64,000 nt of DNA from Margaritifera margaritifera (GCA_029931535.1 JAQPZY010001689.1:3066501-3130500); one strand, 5' to 3'. Shown: positions 1-11,760, counted from the stretch's first letter. Program-made: numbers and translations. The notes: generated from the sequence alone by a model not told the origin.

Positions 1-90
1 AGTATCAAAAATTTTCGTGGGGGACCAATTTTCATGGTTTTCGTTGTTGCCCCGAACCACGAATTTAAATACCCAACGAAATATTAGCCA
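1..90. repeat. Fold-back repeat family, left piece
   Basis: The window opens inside a repeat containing TTCGTGGGGGACCAATTTTC and ACCACGAATTTAAATACCC. The same family is seen at 2200-2332 and, more diverged, at 35397-35600 and 37460-37540. The first bases (AGTATCA...) match the reverse complement of the outer end at 2332, so this may be the left inverted end of one element of about 2.3 kb. Confidence 0.55.
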
Positions 91-502
91 CGTATAATGA
101 TGGCGGTACCCCCCCCCCTCATTTTCTTTCTTTCGTTCCCAGAGATTAAGGAACCTACTAGTATTTTATAAATCAACGTCAACACTGTAATTTGGAAATA
201 AAATATTAGCTTTTACACGTGTTTGTTTTATTTTAAACCTTTGTAAAAAGAATTATAAAGCATTTTATATTGTTTCAATGCACACGTGTCGATAAGATAT
301 CCAATAGGTGTAATTTCCACTCACTGCCTTAAATTGATATGCGAGATAGGTAAGGATAGAGAGAAACGAGAAAAAACTTAAGTTATTCAAATACTAGTAA
401 TGTTGAAAATGAAAGAAAGAATAATAAAAAAATAATAGTATATGAAAATTAAATTAAATAATTGTTCAAATCGATCCTTCACTCGAGTACAAATGTTGTT
501 AA
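91..502. other. AT-rich non-coding DNA
   Basis: A short polyC run (about 110-118) and AT-rich sequence. I see no exon or RNA gene here. Confidence 0.5.
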
Positions 503-1382
503 ACAATTTAAATCCTCCTGAAACCACATTTCATTTTATCCATGCATTTTTAATCCAGAACAACAACAAGCCTGTAAAATACTCGAACTATTGCTTGCAG
601 CACTATTATTAATGAAACACTACGTATATACACTAATTACAGCAGAGTATTAAAGCTCACACTTCACTGATTTTCGGACAAGGCCACTGTATCAACATCG
701 TGTCAATCAAGTCTCAATGTACACAATTTAAATCCTCCTGAAACCACATTTCATTTTATCCATGCTCTTTTAATCCAAAAGAACAACAAGCCTGTAAAAT
801 ACTAGAACTATTGCTTGAAGCACTATTATTAATGAAACACTACGTATATACACTAATTACAGCAGAGTATTAAAGCTCACACTTCACTGATTTTCGGACA
901 AGGCCACTGTATCAACATCGTGTCAATCAAGTCTCAATGTACACAATTTAAATCCTCCTGAAACCACATTTCATTTTATCCATGCTCTTTTAATCCAAAA
1001 GAACAACAAGCCTGTAAAATACTAGAACTATTGCTTGAAGCACTATTATTAATGAAACACTATGTATATACACTAATTACAGCAGAGTATTAAAGCTCAC
1101 ACTTCACTGATTTTCAGACAAAGCCACTGTATCAACATCGTGTCAATCAAGTCTCAATGTACACAATTTAAATCCTCCTCAAACCACATTTCATTTTATC
1201 CATGCATTTTTAATCCAAAAGAACAACAAGCCTGTAAAATACTAGAACTATTGCTTGAAGCACTATTATTAATGAAACACTATGTATATACTCTAATTAC
1301 AGCAGATTATTAAAGCTCACACTTCACTGATTTTCAGACAAGGCCACTGTATCAACATTGTGTCAATCAAGTCTAAATGTAC
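503..1382. repeat. Tandem repeat, 220 bp x 4
   Basis: Four head-to-tail copies start at 503, 723, 943 and 1163 (ACAATTTAAATCCTCCT...). The period is exactly 220 bp with few substitutions, and the array ends near 1382. Copies 2 and 3 are nearly identical, which points to recent expansion. No reading frame stays open through a unit. The array lies between the two pieces of the fold-back family and may be internal to that element. Confidence 0.92.
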
Positions 1383-2199
1383 ACACAAATGCTTGTCAGG
1401 TAAATAATCCCCAAATTGCAGAATTAAACAAGTCCAGCTTTCTCCAAACCACTGATAATTAGGTCACATCTTTCACTCATTGTCGCGTGTGCTGCAATTA
1501 TCCATTCAGCCCGAATTGGCTTGATTAATGAGGTTGCATTCAATGATCGTCACCAGTAGCATCTTACTTTTTTTCCTGATGGCCTCCATCACCTGTTTAG
1601 CATACCAGTTATGAAAGTGTGATTGTAATTATTCTTTGTACTCTTTATTTATTTTCAAGTCTAGTGGTTGAGTTGGTCTGTACATGAGGCAGGCACAAAC
1701 AAACGCGTGATTCCACTGTCTTTCAATTTAGTTAGCATCTTCTCACATTGATGAGCTCTAGACACATCAAATATTGCCACTGTCTGCTGATTGCAGTGAG
1801 CAAAGGTCAGCCGGTCACGTGTTTTGTTCCCTTTATGGATAGTGTTTTAAGTTAGAGATCATACAGGGTTTTTTAATAACCGATTGACTTAGTGTTGTAG
1901 TCTGCGTCGGCTTCCTTTGATATTGAGCACTCAGACGAAAACACAGTGTAAGTGATTGACCTTGACAGGTGTGTTATTTGTGATCATAGAGGCGGTAGTA
2001 TTGTTTTAGTGTTGTTGGCTTCATCGACTTCCATTGATGTTATTCACTTGGACAAAATCACGGTGTCAGTATTGAACTTGTCAGGTTTTTGATTTGTGCT
2101 CATACATGTGAAAGTATTGTTATAAACATTCAAGTGACCGCCGTTTGCGTCGGCAGTTTTATTCTTTTGTATTCTTTATTTTGGGTATTTGTATAGGTT

Positions 2200-2332
2200 A
2201 AACCACGAAATTAAACACTTAGTAATATGCAAACTTTGACAGGCAAAACCACGAATTTAAGTACCCAAGAAAATGTCTTTTTTTACAAAACCACGAAAAT
2301 TGAGCCCAACGAAAATAAATGATACTACAGTA
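2200..2332. repeat. Fold-back repeat family, right piece
   Basis: Holds ACCACGAATTTAAGTACCC and CCACGAAAATTGAGCCCAAC and ends GATACTACAGTA. Read on the minus strand, the end resembles the window start (AGTATCA..TTTTCGT..). The 76-codon minus frame over this stretch is a repeat artefact. Confidence 0.55.
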
Positions 2333-3735
2333 CATATAATTTTGGCTTGTATTTCAACCATCTCATTGCTATCTAAAAGTAAAGATCTATTTAGATGACA
2401 TTGGAAAAACAACATTATGATGGTAGACAGCACCGTATAACATTTTTGTAGCTGTATGATGGTTAACTTGCATTGTCTTTTATACATATTTTGGTATTCT
2501 CAATTTAAATTTGATGGGTGGCAGAGTTTGGGTCACATCATCATGATGTAGGTTTTCCAGAATTTCTAGAAAATTTATGATTTTACTGAAAAATAATCAT
2601 TACCTACCTTAAGCAAATGACTTTCTGAATATATTTACAGCCTTTATTACCAAGTTCAGCACACAAAGATCTAATGTATGAGATGTCACCATTGTTATAT
2701 CAGTAAAAATGACTGGTTACAAGCTGTAATCTGGTGGTTCCCCAAGTCTTTGTAGAGGAAAAAGTAAAATAAAAGAGGAACCAGTCAGAGTACAATGACA
2801 AAGTAGAATAATAATGGTGACATCTTGAAATGTAACATTAGATTTTCATCTGCTAAAAGATCAAATTGGCTATAAATTATAAATTTTTCATCTGAAAATA
2901 TATTATTACGTCATTTGTATATTTTTCAACATGGTATTGAATTTTCCAGAAACTGTAAGGAAAAGTGAATATGGAAGAGTGAAAAAAACACCTTAGGTCT
3001 GTCAAAAAGTGCCATGTAACTTTTCCACAACTTTTCTTCTAAAATGTCCTTTATCTGAATTTCCATATAAAGTGAGAAGCGTTGATTGTAAAAATACATC
3101 AACTATGCTTAATTACAAGAAAAATTATGACAACTGAATTTCTATGGGGTACAAAAACAAGGGCTCTGCAAACACCTGAACTCAGCTGTAAACCAGACAA
3201 CAATGGTTTTTTTGTTATATACACTAATTTTGTGTCATGGATATAACATAGATGGAAAAATAAATAATATTTGCCCGTTTATTTCATCATCGGAGCAGTG
3301 TATGTCATTGATAACGATGTGCATTTTGAAATTATGATGTCAACAGACTCTTTACACTTGTGACATCATCCAATTCACCCAATATATTCATTCACAACAT
3401 AATGAAATTATGATGCTAAGAATGATGAAATAAAATGAGCAACCCGATTTTTAAATTTTTTTATTTTTACCTTATTATAATATTTAGAGATCTGGTAACT
3501 TGTGCTCATTATAAATTCAAGTATATAATGAACAGATTACAGTATGTGTACTGTCGGACATTTTGATTGGACTGTTTTTGCATGTTGTAAGCTCGTCGGC
3601 CATAGTCAATATATACAATAACCAATAAGAATATAACTCTAAAATTCTTTACATAAAATCTTTGTTGCCACCACTAACACCAACAATGCCACTGCTGTCA
3701 GTGAGTAGTGATGTCTGTGTCTCACTAGCTGTTTA
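2333..3735. other. Non-coding stretch
   Basis: AT-rich sequence with no long frame, no recognisable exon and no RNA gene. A CT/AG-poor tract leads into the minisatellite that follows. Confidence 0.5.
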
Positions 3736-4319
3736 GGTTGGTAAAACAATGAGAAGACTCTTAGGCTGGTAAAACAATGAGAAGACTCTTAGGCTGGTAA
3801 AACAATGAGAAGACTCTTAGGCTGGTAAAACAATGAGAAGACTCTTAGGCTGGTAAAACAATGAGAAGACTCTTAGGCTGGTAAAACAATGAGAAGACTC
3901 TTAGGCTGGTAAAACAATGAGAAGACTCTTAGGCTGGTAAAACAATGAGAAGACTCTTAGGCTGGTAAAACAATGAGAAGACTCTTAGGTTGGTAAAACA
4001 ATGAGAAGACTCTTAGGCTGGTAAAACAATGAGAAGACTCTTAGGCTGGTAAAACAATGAGAAGACTCTTAGGCTGGTAAAACAATGAGAAGACTCTTAG
4101 GCTGGTAAAACAATGAGAAGACTCTTAGGCTGGTAAAACAATGACAAGACTCTTAGGCTGGTAAAACAATGAGAAGACTCTTAGGCTGGTAAAACAATGA
4201 GAAGACTCTTAGGCTGGTAAAACAATGAGAAGACTCTTAGGCTGGTAAAACAATGAGAAGACTCTTAGGCTGGTAAAACAATGAGAAGACTCTTAGGCTG
4301 GTAAAACAATGAGAAGACT
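3736..4319. repeat. Minisatellite, 28 bp x about 21
   Basis: Perfect head-to-tail repeats of a 28-bp unit (GGCTGGTAAAACAATGAGAA + GACTCTTA). Only a few single-base variants are visible: GGTT in the first and one internal copy, and GACAAG once near 4141. There are no unique spacers, so this is not a CRISPR array. The very low divergence points to recent amplification or gene-conversion homogenisation. Confidence 0.97.
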
Positions 4320-4851
4320 ACAAATTTTCATACTTCTGACTCTTGTAAAAACAATATCAACTGACAAATTATTATAGATCTGAGGGTTCCTGAAAGCCTT
4401 TTTTATTGAACTGCCCTCTCATTACACAAATGTTGTGTAAGGCACAGGTTAAGTACAGTACACAGAACAGTGCTTACCAGACAGTGTGTGCACATATTAG
4501 TACAGAGCTTGAAATTGGGAATTTTTTTTTCACTAACCCACAGGATCACCGTAATCAAATGTTTACTGATCCCGCCTAAATTTCCGTGATCCTGCAAAAA
4601 TCAAAACAGAAGCCAGTTCCATTTCTAATTCAACATTAATTATTTATTAACATCAGATCAAGAAAATAACTGTATTTCTCAAACAGGACTCATTGAAAGC
4701 TGAAGGTTTATGTTCATTTTCTGTATCTGATTCATCATCCAATCTAGGTCCATAAGGACTAGTCTCTGGCCTTCTGTTTCTTGGTCCAGCAGCATATCAT
4801 AGCTTGATGATACATAATCCTTGATGTCTGGTGAGTTAAGGAGCACCATCA

Positions 4852-5040
4852 TTAGTGTGATTCCAGGGACGATTGATGCAAGTTTTTACGCCCATCAATG
4901 AATGAAGTACCACACGCACTTTTGTATTTCTCCAAATACTCAGTGCAGATGGTGCACAACATCACAGTCTTTCCTGGGTCATACTTCAGCCATTTGTATG
5001 CATTTTCCAAGCATTTCTGGAATGTTCTTGCTCTCTTTGC
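4852..5040 (-). pseudogene. TTF-type zinc-finger fragment (ZNF862/hAT-related)
   Basis: The minus frame between stops at 5041-5043 and 4852-4854 encodes about 62 residues: ...WLKYDPGKTVMLCTICTEYL...FIDGRKNLHQSSLESH. A tryptophan-containing lead, CxxC, a threonine/phenylalanine-rich middle, then S-S-L-x-x-H is the pattern of the TTF-type zinc finger in ZNF862-like and hAT-transposase-derived proteins. There is no start codon and no partner DDE or dimerisation domain nearby. Just downstream on the minus strand another open frame begins MMVLLNSPDIKDYV but has no recognised domain. Most likely a fragment of a domesticated or dead hAT-type gene; an isolated exon is possible. Confidence 0.5.
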
Positions 5041-5848
5041 TTAATCATATTTATGATTGCACTCTCTCTTGTCATCATCTAATTTGTGATGTTTTGGTGG
5101 TGGCTGTACACACTGCTTAAACTTTCACATCTTTCCAATTGTCACCATACAATGCATTTAATGTTAACAACGATATAAATATTAAAACAAGTTATTTAGT
5201 ATAATTCTGGATTATTCATTGAGTCAGCCAATGTGAACTTTTCCGATTGGCCAATACTAGACTCGTACCCTAAATCTTTTCTTATCATCCATATTGAAAT
5301 CAGTGTTTGTGGCTAGTACACCAGACTAGTTCCATGTGTGTGAAGACTGTTCTGACAATACTCATCAGAATTTACTTAATGCATGGAATAAGACCTTTCA
5401 GTTTCCACCACTGGCATTAATGTACCTTGTCAAGTGCAGGATTCTGGTTGGTATTCAATTAACACAATTAAAAAGATCAATTAACCATGAAAGGGACTGA
5501 TGTCTCACATTTTATTAGATACATCTGACACAACACCACTTGTTGACTGTTATGATAGCAACCAGCATAAATTTTTCACTGCTGCAACGGATTAGTGACG
5601 GCTGGGGTTCTAGTGATCTGTCTGCAAAATCACTGACCTTAGGTTGGCTGATTAGTTTTTATTTCGAGCCCTATTAGTAATTTGTCGCATAAGCTGGGCA
5701 AGCCATACAAAAGCCATAGGTCATATAGTCACATTATCATATATGCAGAACACAGGAACAAAGTGAAAACCCATGCAGAGATATGCTCCTAATGTATCGC
5801 AGGGATAGACATCTAATGTAAGGAGTCTTAACTCGTTATAATTATCTT

Positions 5849-6053
5849 TTAGGTAGTATTTCTGACCCCTCCCCCATCAGTCACAACATTATTAAGGGCA
5901 GTACCTTCTCTCCGGTCTCTTGCTCTTCCCTGTTTTGACCCGTCTGAGTCATCATTTCTACCCATGGCCCTCTTAGCAGACAGTGACATGTAGGCATTTG
6001 GATTTTGTATGGCAAACATTTTGAATCCCATGCATTCATTTGAATAGTCCAGC
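5849..6053 (-). CDS. LOTUS-domain protein, coding exon 2 (3' end uncertain)
   Basis: Continues the LOTUS exon at 6911-7114. The acceptor is a strong pyrimidine tract ending CATCTTCCAG, with the exon starting at 6053. Joining ..ATTAG to GCTGGAC keeps the frame and gives the junction IRLDYSNECMGF. The following FKMFAIQNPNAYMSLSAKRA fits the last strand and helix of a LOTUS/OST-HTH domain, then a basic, charged linker (GSKQGRARDRREG). The 3' end is not certain: AAG|GTACTG near 5909 and GGG|GTCAGA near 5861 are both possible donors, and the frame stops at 5849. Later exons, expected to hold more LOTUS domains and Tudor domains, were not found at lower coordinates and probably lie beyond the window. 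Confidence 0.75.
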
Positions 6054-6910
6054 CTGGAAGATGACAAAAAAAACTAAATACATTGTCCAAACTGTCAATT
6101 AAGAAAATTTGAAGAAATCATGTGTAATACAAGCAGATATTTTCAACTCCATTACTGTAAGTTCTTTTGTAGCAATTGAGATTATATTTGGGGGAGTTTT
6201 GGGTGATGACTTTATTTTAATATTGGAGTATGATGGATAATGGAAACTACTCTATGTAAAAAGCCCATAGGTCTCAAGAAAGAGAGAGGAACAAAATAGA
6301 AAGACATCCCGACATTAACAAAATGCTGACTTTTAACTTGAAGGCAGATGTAGAGCACTGCATCTTCTCAAACATTTTGTCTGAACTAGCATGTAAATTA
6401 AAAACTACGAAAATGGCATGACTGTTGTCTTGCTGTAAACAAATACATCAAAGTTATAAAGCTGATTTTGCCTTAAACCCAGTCTTACCAATCTAGCAAG
6501 GTCACATATTCTATATTATCAACTGATTTCTGTATCCCTCACATAAATGGAAACATTATTCTTTCCCTTATTGAACAAATAAAAAATAGCAAGTCTGCAA
6601 GAAAATGATATGCTCCAACCTCTTTTCAATATTCACCCATTTCTAAATGCACACACACAAACACATACAAACACTACTCTGTTATGGGCAAATGAAAATT
6701 CTGAAAAAGCTGAACACATCTGCAACCCCTAGCAAGGTTTACAGTCTCTGGTATAAACTGTGTAGGCAGATTTCCATGATATTATGCACCCATATATGCC
6801 TATAAAAGATGAGCATTCAAGCAATATCAAGTAATCAATGAATTGTCTCGAAATAAGATTAGGAACAATAAACTTTATTATCCCTAATTTGTATCCATTT
6901 CAGTTACAAC
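6054..6910 (-). other. Intron 1 of the LOTUS-domain gene
   Basis: Bounded by a GT donor (AG|GTTGTAAC at 6910-6909) and an AG acceptor at 6054-6055. Unremarkable AT-rich sequence with no nested gene seen. Confidence 0.75.
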
Positions 6911-7114
6911 CTAATAACATCTGGCATGGCCTCAATAAACATCTGTAGCGTGTCAAAGCCCATGGACTTGTAGTGCAGGGGTTCCTTCAGCAGCTTCTTG
7001 TACTCCTGCAGGAATTCACTTACAAGGATTCCCTTCCCATCATACTTAGACAGCAGGACAGAGCGAATGTTCTTCTTGATATTATCCAAAATTTCAGGTG
7101 TTGCCATCACTCAG
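6911..7114 (-). CDS. LOTUS-domain (TDRD5/TDRD7-like) protein, first coding exon
   Basis: The exon is preceded by a pyrimidine-rich acceptor (TTTTTTTGTCTTAG) and begins CTGAGTG-ATG. The chosen start is the ATG at 7107-7105, because the codon before it is GTG. About 65 residues follow: MATPEILDNIKKNIRSVLLS..., LVSEFLQEYKKLL..., GFDTLQMFIEAMPDVIR. This is a LOTUS/OST-HTH winged-helix domain starting almost at residue 1, as in the animal TDRD5 and TDRD7 proteins. In those families the LOTUS domain binds Vasa-type helicases or G-rich RNA and Tudor domains follow; they work in germ granules and piRNA-linked transposon silencing. An acceptor right before the ATG means at least one upstream non-coding exon; a GC-richer patch at 7440-7530 ending CAG|GTGGGT on the minus strand is a candidate. 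Which paralogue it is cannot be settled from one domain. Confidence 0.85.
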
Positions 7115-7239
7115 CTAAGACAAAAAAATTTAAAAATTAGGAGTTTAAAGGAAGAAAGACTCCTGCAAAGTCTGCTTCTTTGTCTTTAAATTAAAACCAG
7201 AAATGTGTTCACTGAACATAAATGCCCTGCCTTTTTGTA

Positions 7240-7400
7240 TGACCCTGCAGTAACGAGAAACTGACCTAAACCAGTCAGTGGGTGTGTGAAATGTAGGTCA
7301 CCTAATTCTGGCATTCACCAAGACCCATATACACATAAAATTATGCCCATGTTAAGCAATACCTAAAAAATGACCTATATACACGGTTGTTGAAAGGCTG
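7240..7400. repeat. Single unit of the GTAGGTCA repeat family
   Basis: Holds AACTGACCTAAACC and GAAATGTAGGTCACCTA followed by CACCAAGACCCATATACAC. The same elements occur in the tandem units at 11160-11760, so this is a dispersed, degenerate copy. Confidence 0.6.
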
Positions 7401-7962
7401 GAGTAAGAGCAGCAGATTTGGCAATGACACCTGGCGGATGGAGGTGAAGAACCCACCTGTAATCACCCCCGCAAAGAGAAGTCACCAGGGACAGGCTGCT
7501 CCTAAAATGGCTGACTGTATGGGGTTTTCAATTTGGCTTCAAAGACCCTTTTTGATTACAATGATATATAATTACAAATTTGACCTTTCTGACACACCAT
7601 TTAAACCAAAACTACAACTGGAAAATAAGTAAGATCACTAAATTACTGAAGGGTAACTCACACCAGTTTTTTTATATTTAAACTTATGGACACATTAAGT
7701 ACACCCTGTACACTAAATTCTAAATTTTAATGAAATATGTCAAAATTTAACTAGATAGATTATTACAATTAAAATATGGAGTTAACACATAATTAGCCAA
7801 TAGGGAGAGCCGAACTTAGAAAACTGGGCAGAATTTGACAACGAGTGTATAAGCGATGTTTCAATTCATGATTCAGTATTTGTGGGGATTGGTTCAGTGA
7901 AAGGTACCAATTAAACATGTAGTCAGAAGTTTGTTTGCTCTACCTCTAGTTTTCCCATGTAG

Positions 7963-9318
7963 CCTACACCACTTGTAGCTACAATACAACACCCAAAACC
8001 TACACCACCTATAGCTACAATACAACACTCAATACCTACACTACAATACAAGACCCAATACCTACACCACCTGTAGCTACAAGACCCAATACCTACAACA
8101 CACAATACAACACTCAATACCTACAACACCTGTAGCTACAATACAATACTCAACACCTACACCACCTATAGCTACAATACAACACTCAATACCTACAACA
8201 CCTGTAGCTACAATACAATACTCAACACCTACACCACCTATAGCTACAATACAACACTCAATACCTACAACACCTATAGCTACAATACAATACTCAATAC
8301 CTACAACACCTATAGCTACAATACAATACTCAATACCTACAACACCTGTAGCTACAATACAACACTCAATACCTACACCACCTATAGCTACAATACAACA
8401 CTCAATACCTACAACACCTGTAGCTACAATACAACACTCAATACCTACACCACCTATAGCTACAATACAATACTCAATACCTACACCACCTATAGCTACA
8501 ATACAATACTCAATACCTACACCACCTATAGCTACAATACAACACTCAATACCTACACCACCTATAGCTACAATACAATACTCAATACCTACACCACCTA
8601 TAGCTACAATACAATACTCAATACCTACACCACCTATAGCTACAATACAACACTCAATACCTACAACACCTATAGCTACAATACAATACTCAATACCTAC
8701 ACCACCTATAGCTACAATACAACACTCAATACCTACACCACCTATAGCTACAATACAATACTCAATACCTACAACACCTATAGCTACAATACAACACTCA
8801 ATACCTACACCACCTATAGCTACAATACAACACTCAATACCTACAACACCTATAGCTACAATACAACACTCAATACCTACAACACCTGTAGCTACAATAC
8901 AATACTCAATACCTACACCACCTATAGCTACAATACAATACTCAATACCTACACCACCTATAGCTACAATACAACACTCAATACCTACAACACCTGTAGC
9001 TACAATACAATACTCAATACCTACACCACCTATAGCTACAATACAACACTCAATACCTACACCACCTATAGCTACAATACAATACTCAATACCTACACCA
9101 CCTATAGCTACAATACAATACTCAATACCTACGCCACCTATAGCTACAATACAACACTCAATACCTACAACACCTGTAGCTACAATACAACACTCAATAC
9201 CTACACTACCTATAGCTACAATACAATACTCAACACCTACACCACCTATAGCTACAATACAACACTCAATACCTACAACACCTGTAGCTACAATACTACA
9301 GCCAATACCTACAACACC
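7963..9318. repeat. Minisatellite, 36 bp x about 37
   Basis: Unit ACCACCTATAGCTACAATAC + AACACTCAATACCTAC, 36 bp, with alternating sub-variants (CACCTATAG/CACCTGTAG, CAACACTC/CAATACTC, ACACC/AACACC). The first units (7963-8110) are the most degenerate. Because 36 is a multiple of three, two plus frames and one minus frame stay open over long stretches without an ATG. There is no codon-level sign of selection, so I treat it as non-coding satellite. The 64-codon minus frame at its left edge is derived from the repeat. Confidence 0.95.
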
Positions 9319-9772
9319 GATCTTGTGTGGAATATATTAATATAAAGTGTCCTTGTCTTTTGAAATAAATTATTTGTTATAAGACTGCATATGAGAACAT
9401 CATCACAGCAAAGAAAGCATGGGGTAAGGTTTTACCCACTTTAATATCACATGCTGCCTTTTTTGTTTGCCGATGGTTTCTGTTAGTGAAATAGAAATCT
9501 ATTAAGGAAAAACTGCAAACAACAAACAACTTTTCTTCTCACTGCAATGTTTACAAATTTTGAATTTGTATTTTATTATCAGTGTGAAAGGAATAGCAGA
9601 CTAAAATGAGTTTACAATGCTAAAAACAAGTTCCCTAAATAAAATAGATGAATAATGACCGAATAATAAAGACAGGTGGACAGGCATGAAGGTAAATTAG
9701 GGGCAATTTGTATTAATTTATTCAAAACTATGTAGGTACTGGATGTGGTTATGGACTGAGTTTTTTGGCAAA
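9319..9772. other. Spacer between two minisatellites
   Basis: AT-rich unique sequence; no gene seen. Confidence 0.5.
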
Positions 9773-11055
9773 AATGTCAAATTGTGCCAACTGTTATCAG
9801 ATCAATAACATAAGTTTACATTGTCAAAAATGACAAATTGTGCTAACTGTTATCTGATCAATAACATAAGTTTACATTCTATTAAGATATGTCAAATTGT
9901 GCCAACTGTTATCTGATCAATAACATCAGTTTACATTCTATTAAGATATGTCAAATTGTGCCAAATGTTATCTTATCAATAACATAAGTTTACATTCTAT
10001 TAAGATATGTCAAATTATGCCATCTGTTATCTGATCAATAACATCAGTTTACATTCTATTAAGATATGTAAAACTGTGCCAACTGTTATCTGATCAATAA
10101 CATCAGTTAACATTCTATTAGGATACATCAAATTATGCCAACTGTTATCTGATCAATAACATCAGTTTACATTCTATTAAGATATGTCAAACTGTGCCAA
10201 CTGTTATCTGATCAATAACATCAGTTTACATTCTATTAAGATATGTCAAATTGTGCCAACTGTTATCTGATCAATAACATCAGTTTACATTCTATTAAGA
10301 TATGTCAAATTGTGCCAACTGTTATCTGATCAATTTACATTCTAAGAGATGTCAAACTGTGCCAACTGTTATCTGATCAATAACATCAGTTTGCATTCTA
10401 TTAAGATGTCAAACTGAGAAAACTGTTATCTGATCAATAACATAAGTTTACATTCTGTTAAGACATGTCAAATTGTGCCAACTGTTATCTGATCAATAAC
10501 ATAAGTTTACATTCTGTTAAGACATGTCAAATTGTGCCAACTGTTATCTGATCAATAAAATAAGTTTACATTCTGTTAAGATATGTCAAATTATGCCAAC
10601 TGTTATCTGATCAATAACATAAGTTTACATTCTATTAAGATATGTCAAACTGAGAAAACTGTTATCTGATCAATAACATAAGTTTACATTCTATTAAGAT
10701 ATGTCAAACTGAGAAAACTGTTATCTGATCAATAACACAAGTTTACATTCTGTTAAGACATGTCAAATTGTGCCAACTGTTATCTGATCAATAACATAAG
10801 TTTACATTCTGTTAAGATATGTCAAATTGTGCCAACTGTTATCTGATCAATAACATAAGTTTACATTCTGTTAAGATATGTCAAATTATGCCAACTGTTA
10901 TCTGATCAATAACATAAGTTTACATTCTGTTAAGATATGTCAAATTGTGCCAACTGTTATCTGATCAATAACATAAGTTTACATTCTGTTAAGATATGTC
11001 AAATTGTGCCAACTGTTATCTGATCAATAACTTAAGTTTATATTCTATTAAGATG
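9773..11055. repeat. Minisatellite, 59 bp x about 21
   Basis: Unit GTCAAATTGTGCCAACTGTT + ATCTGATCAATAACATAAGT + TTACATTCTATTAAGATAT. The unit has a dyad (GTTATCTGATCAATAAC). Variants come in blocks: ACATCAG copies on the left (about 9930-10400), ACATAAG copies on the right, and an AACTGAGAAAACTG variant at about 10410, 10650 and 10710. One unit near 10330 is shortened. Confidence 0.95.
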
Positions 11056-11159
11056 GAACCTTTTTAGAAGCTGATGGTAGTTGTACTGAACAAACTCATC
11101 ACTGACACTTTTCCGTCAGATTACAAATAAAAACGTTATCACCCAAAATATTTTCAAAA

Positions 11160-11760
11160 ATATATTTTGACAGAGTTTACATACAAAGTTGTGCTATGCT
11201 GTGGCCAACAATGCCAGTGAAACTGACCTAAGTGCAAAACTTTACCAAAGTCAATTTTGCATAATATGTAGGTCACACTGACCTACTTTAGGGTGGGATG
11301 GTGTTATACTCACTAAGACACATCTACATACAAAGTTGTCCGAGTCTGTGACCAACAATTAAAAAAAAACTGACCTAAACAAAAAACTCTTCTGAAGTCA
11401 ACAAAGCGTGAAATGTAGGTCTCATTGCCCTCCTTTTGGTGTAATGGTTTTGTGCCCACCAACACTCATTGCTCTACTTTTGGTGTAATGGTGTTGTACC
11501 CACCAACACACATCCACATATATACCAAGCTGTATGACTCTGGAACAAATAATGCCTGAGAAACTGACTTAAATGCAAATCTCAGCAGATGTCAGTAAAG
11601 CATGGAATGTAGGTCACAGTGACCTGCTATTAGTGAGATAGTGTTGTATTCACCAAGACACATCTACATACAAAGTTGCATGGGACTAACAATGCCTGAG
11701 AAATGGATCTAAATGCAAAACTCAAATAAGGTGTGATGGAAAGACAGATGGGCAAAGGTA
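11160..11760. repeat. Diverged tandem repeats with GGTCAnnnTGACC palindromes
   Basis: Three to four diverged units of about 170-180 bp. Each has AACTGACCTAAxTGCAAAACTC, ATGTAGGTCACxxTGACCTA, GGTGTTGTACxCACCAACAC and ACATACAAAGTTG. Perfect GGTCACACTGACC is at 11271-11283 and perfect GGTCACAGTGACC at 11612-11624; the middle unit is degenerate. This is a dispersed family in the window (one more unit near 7240). Confidence 0.75.

Noticed and set aside
3736..4319. CRISPR-like regular repeats
   Set aside because: 28-bp units are directly adjacent with no spacers, in animal DNA; it is a minisatellite.
4902..5120. 72-codon plus frame
   Set aside because: Antisense to the TTF-type zinc-finger fragment.
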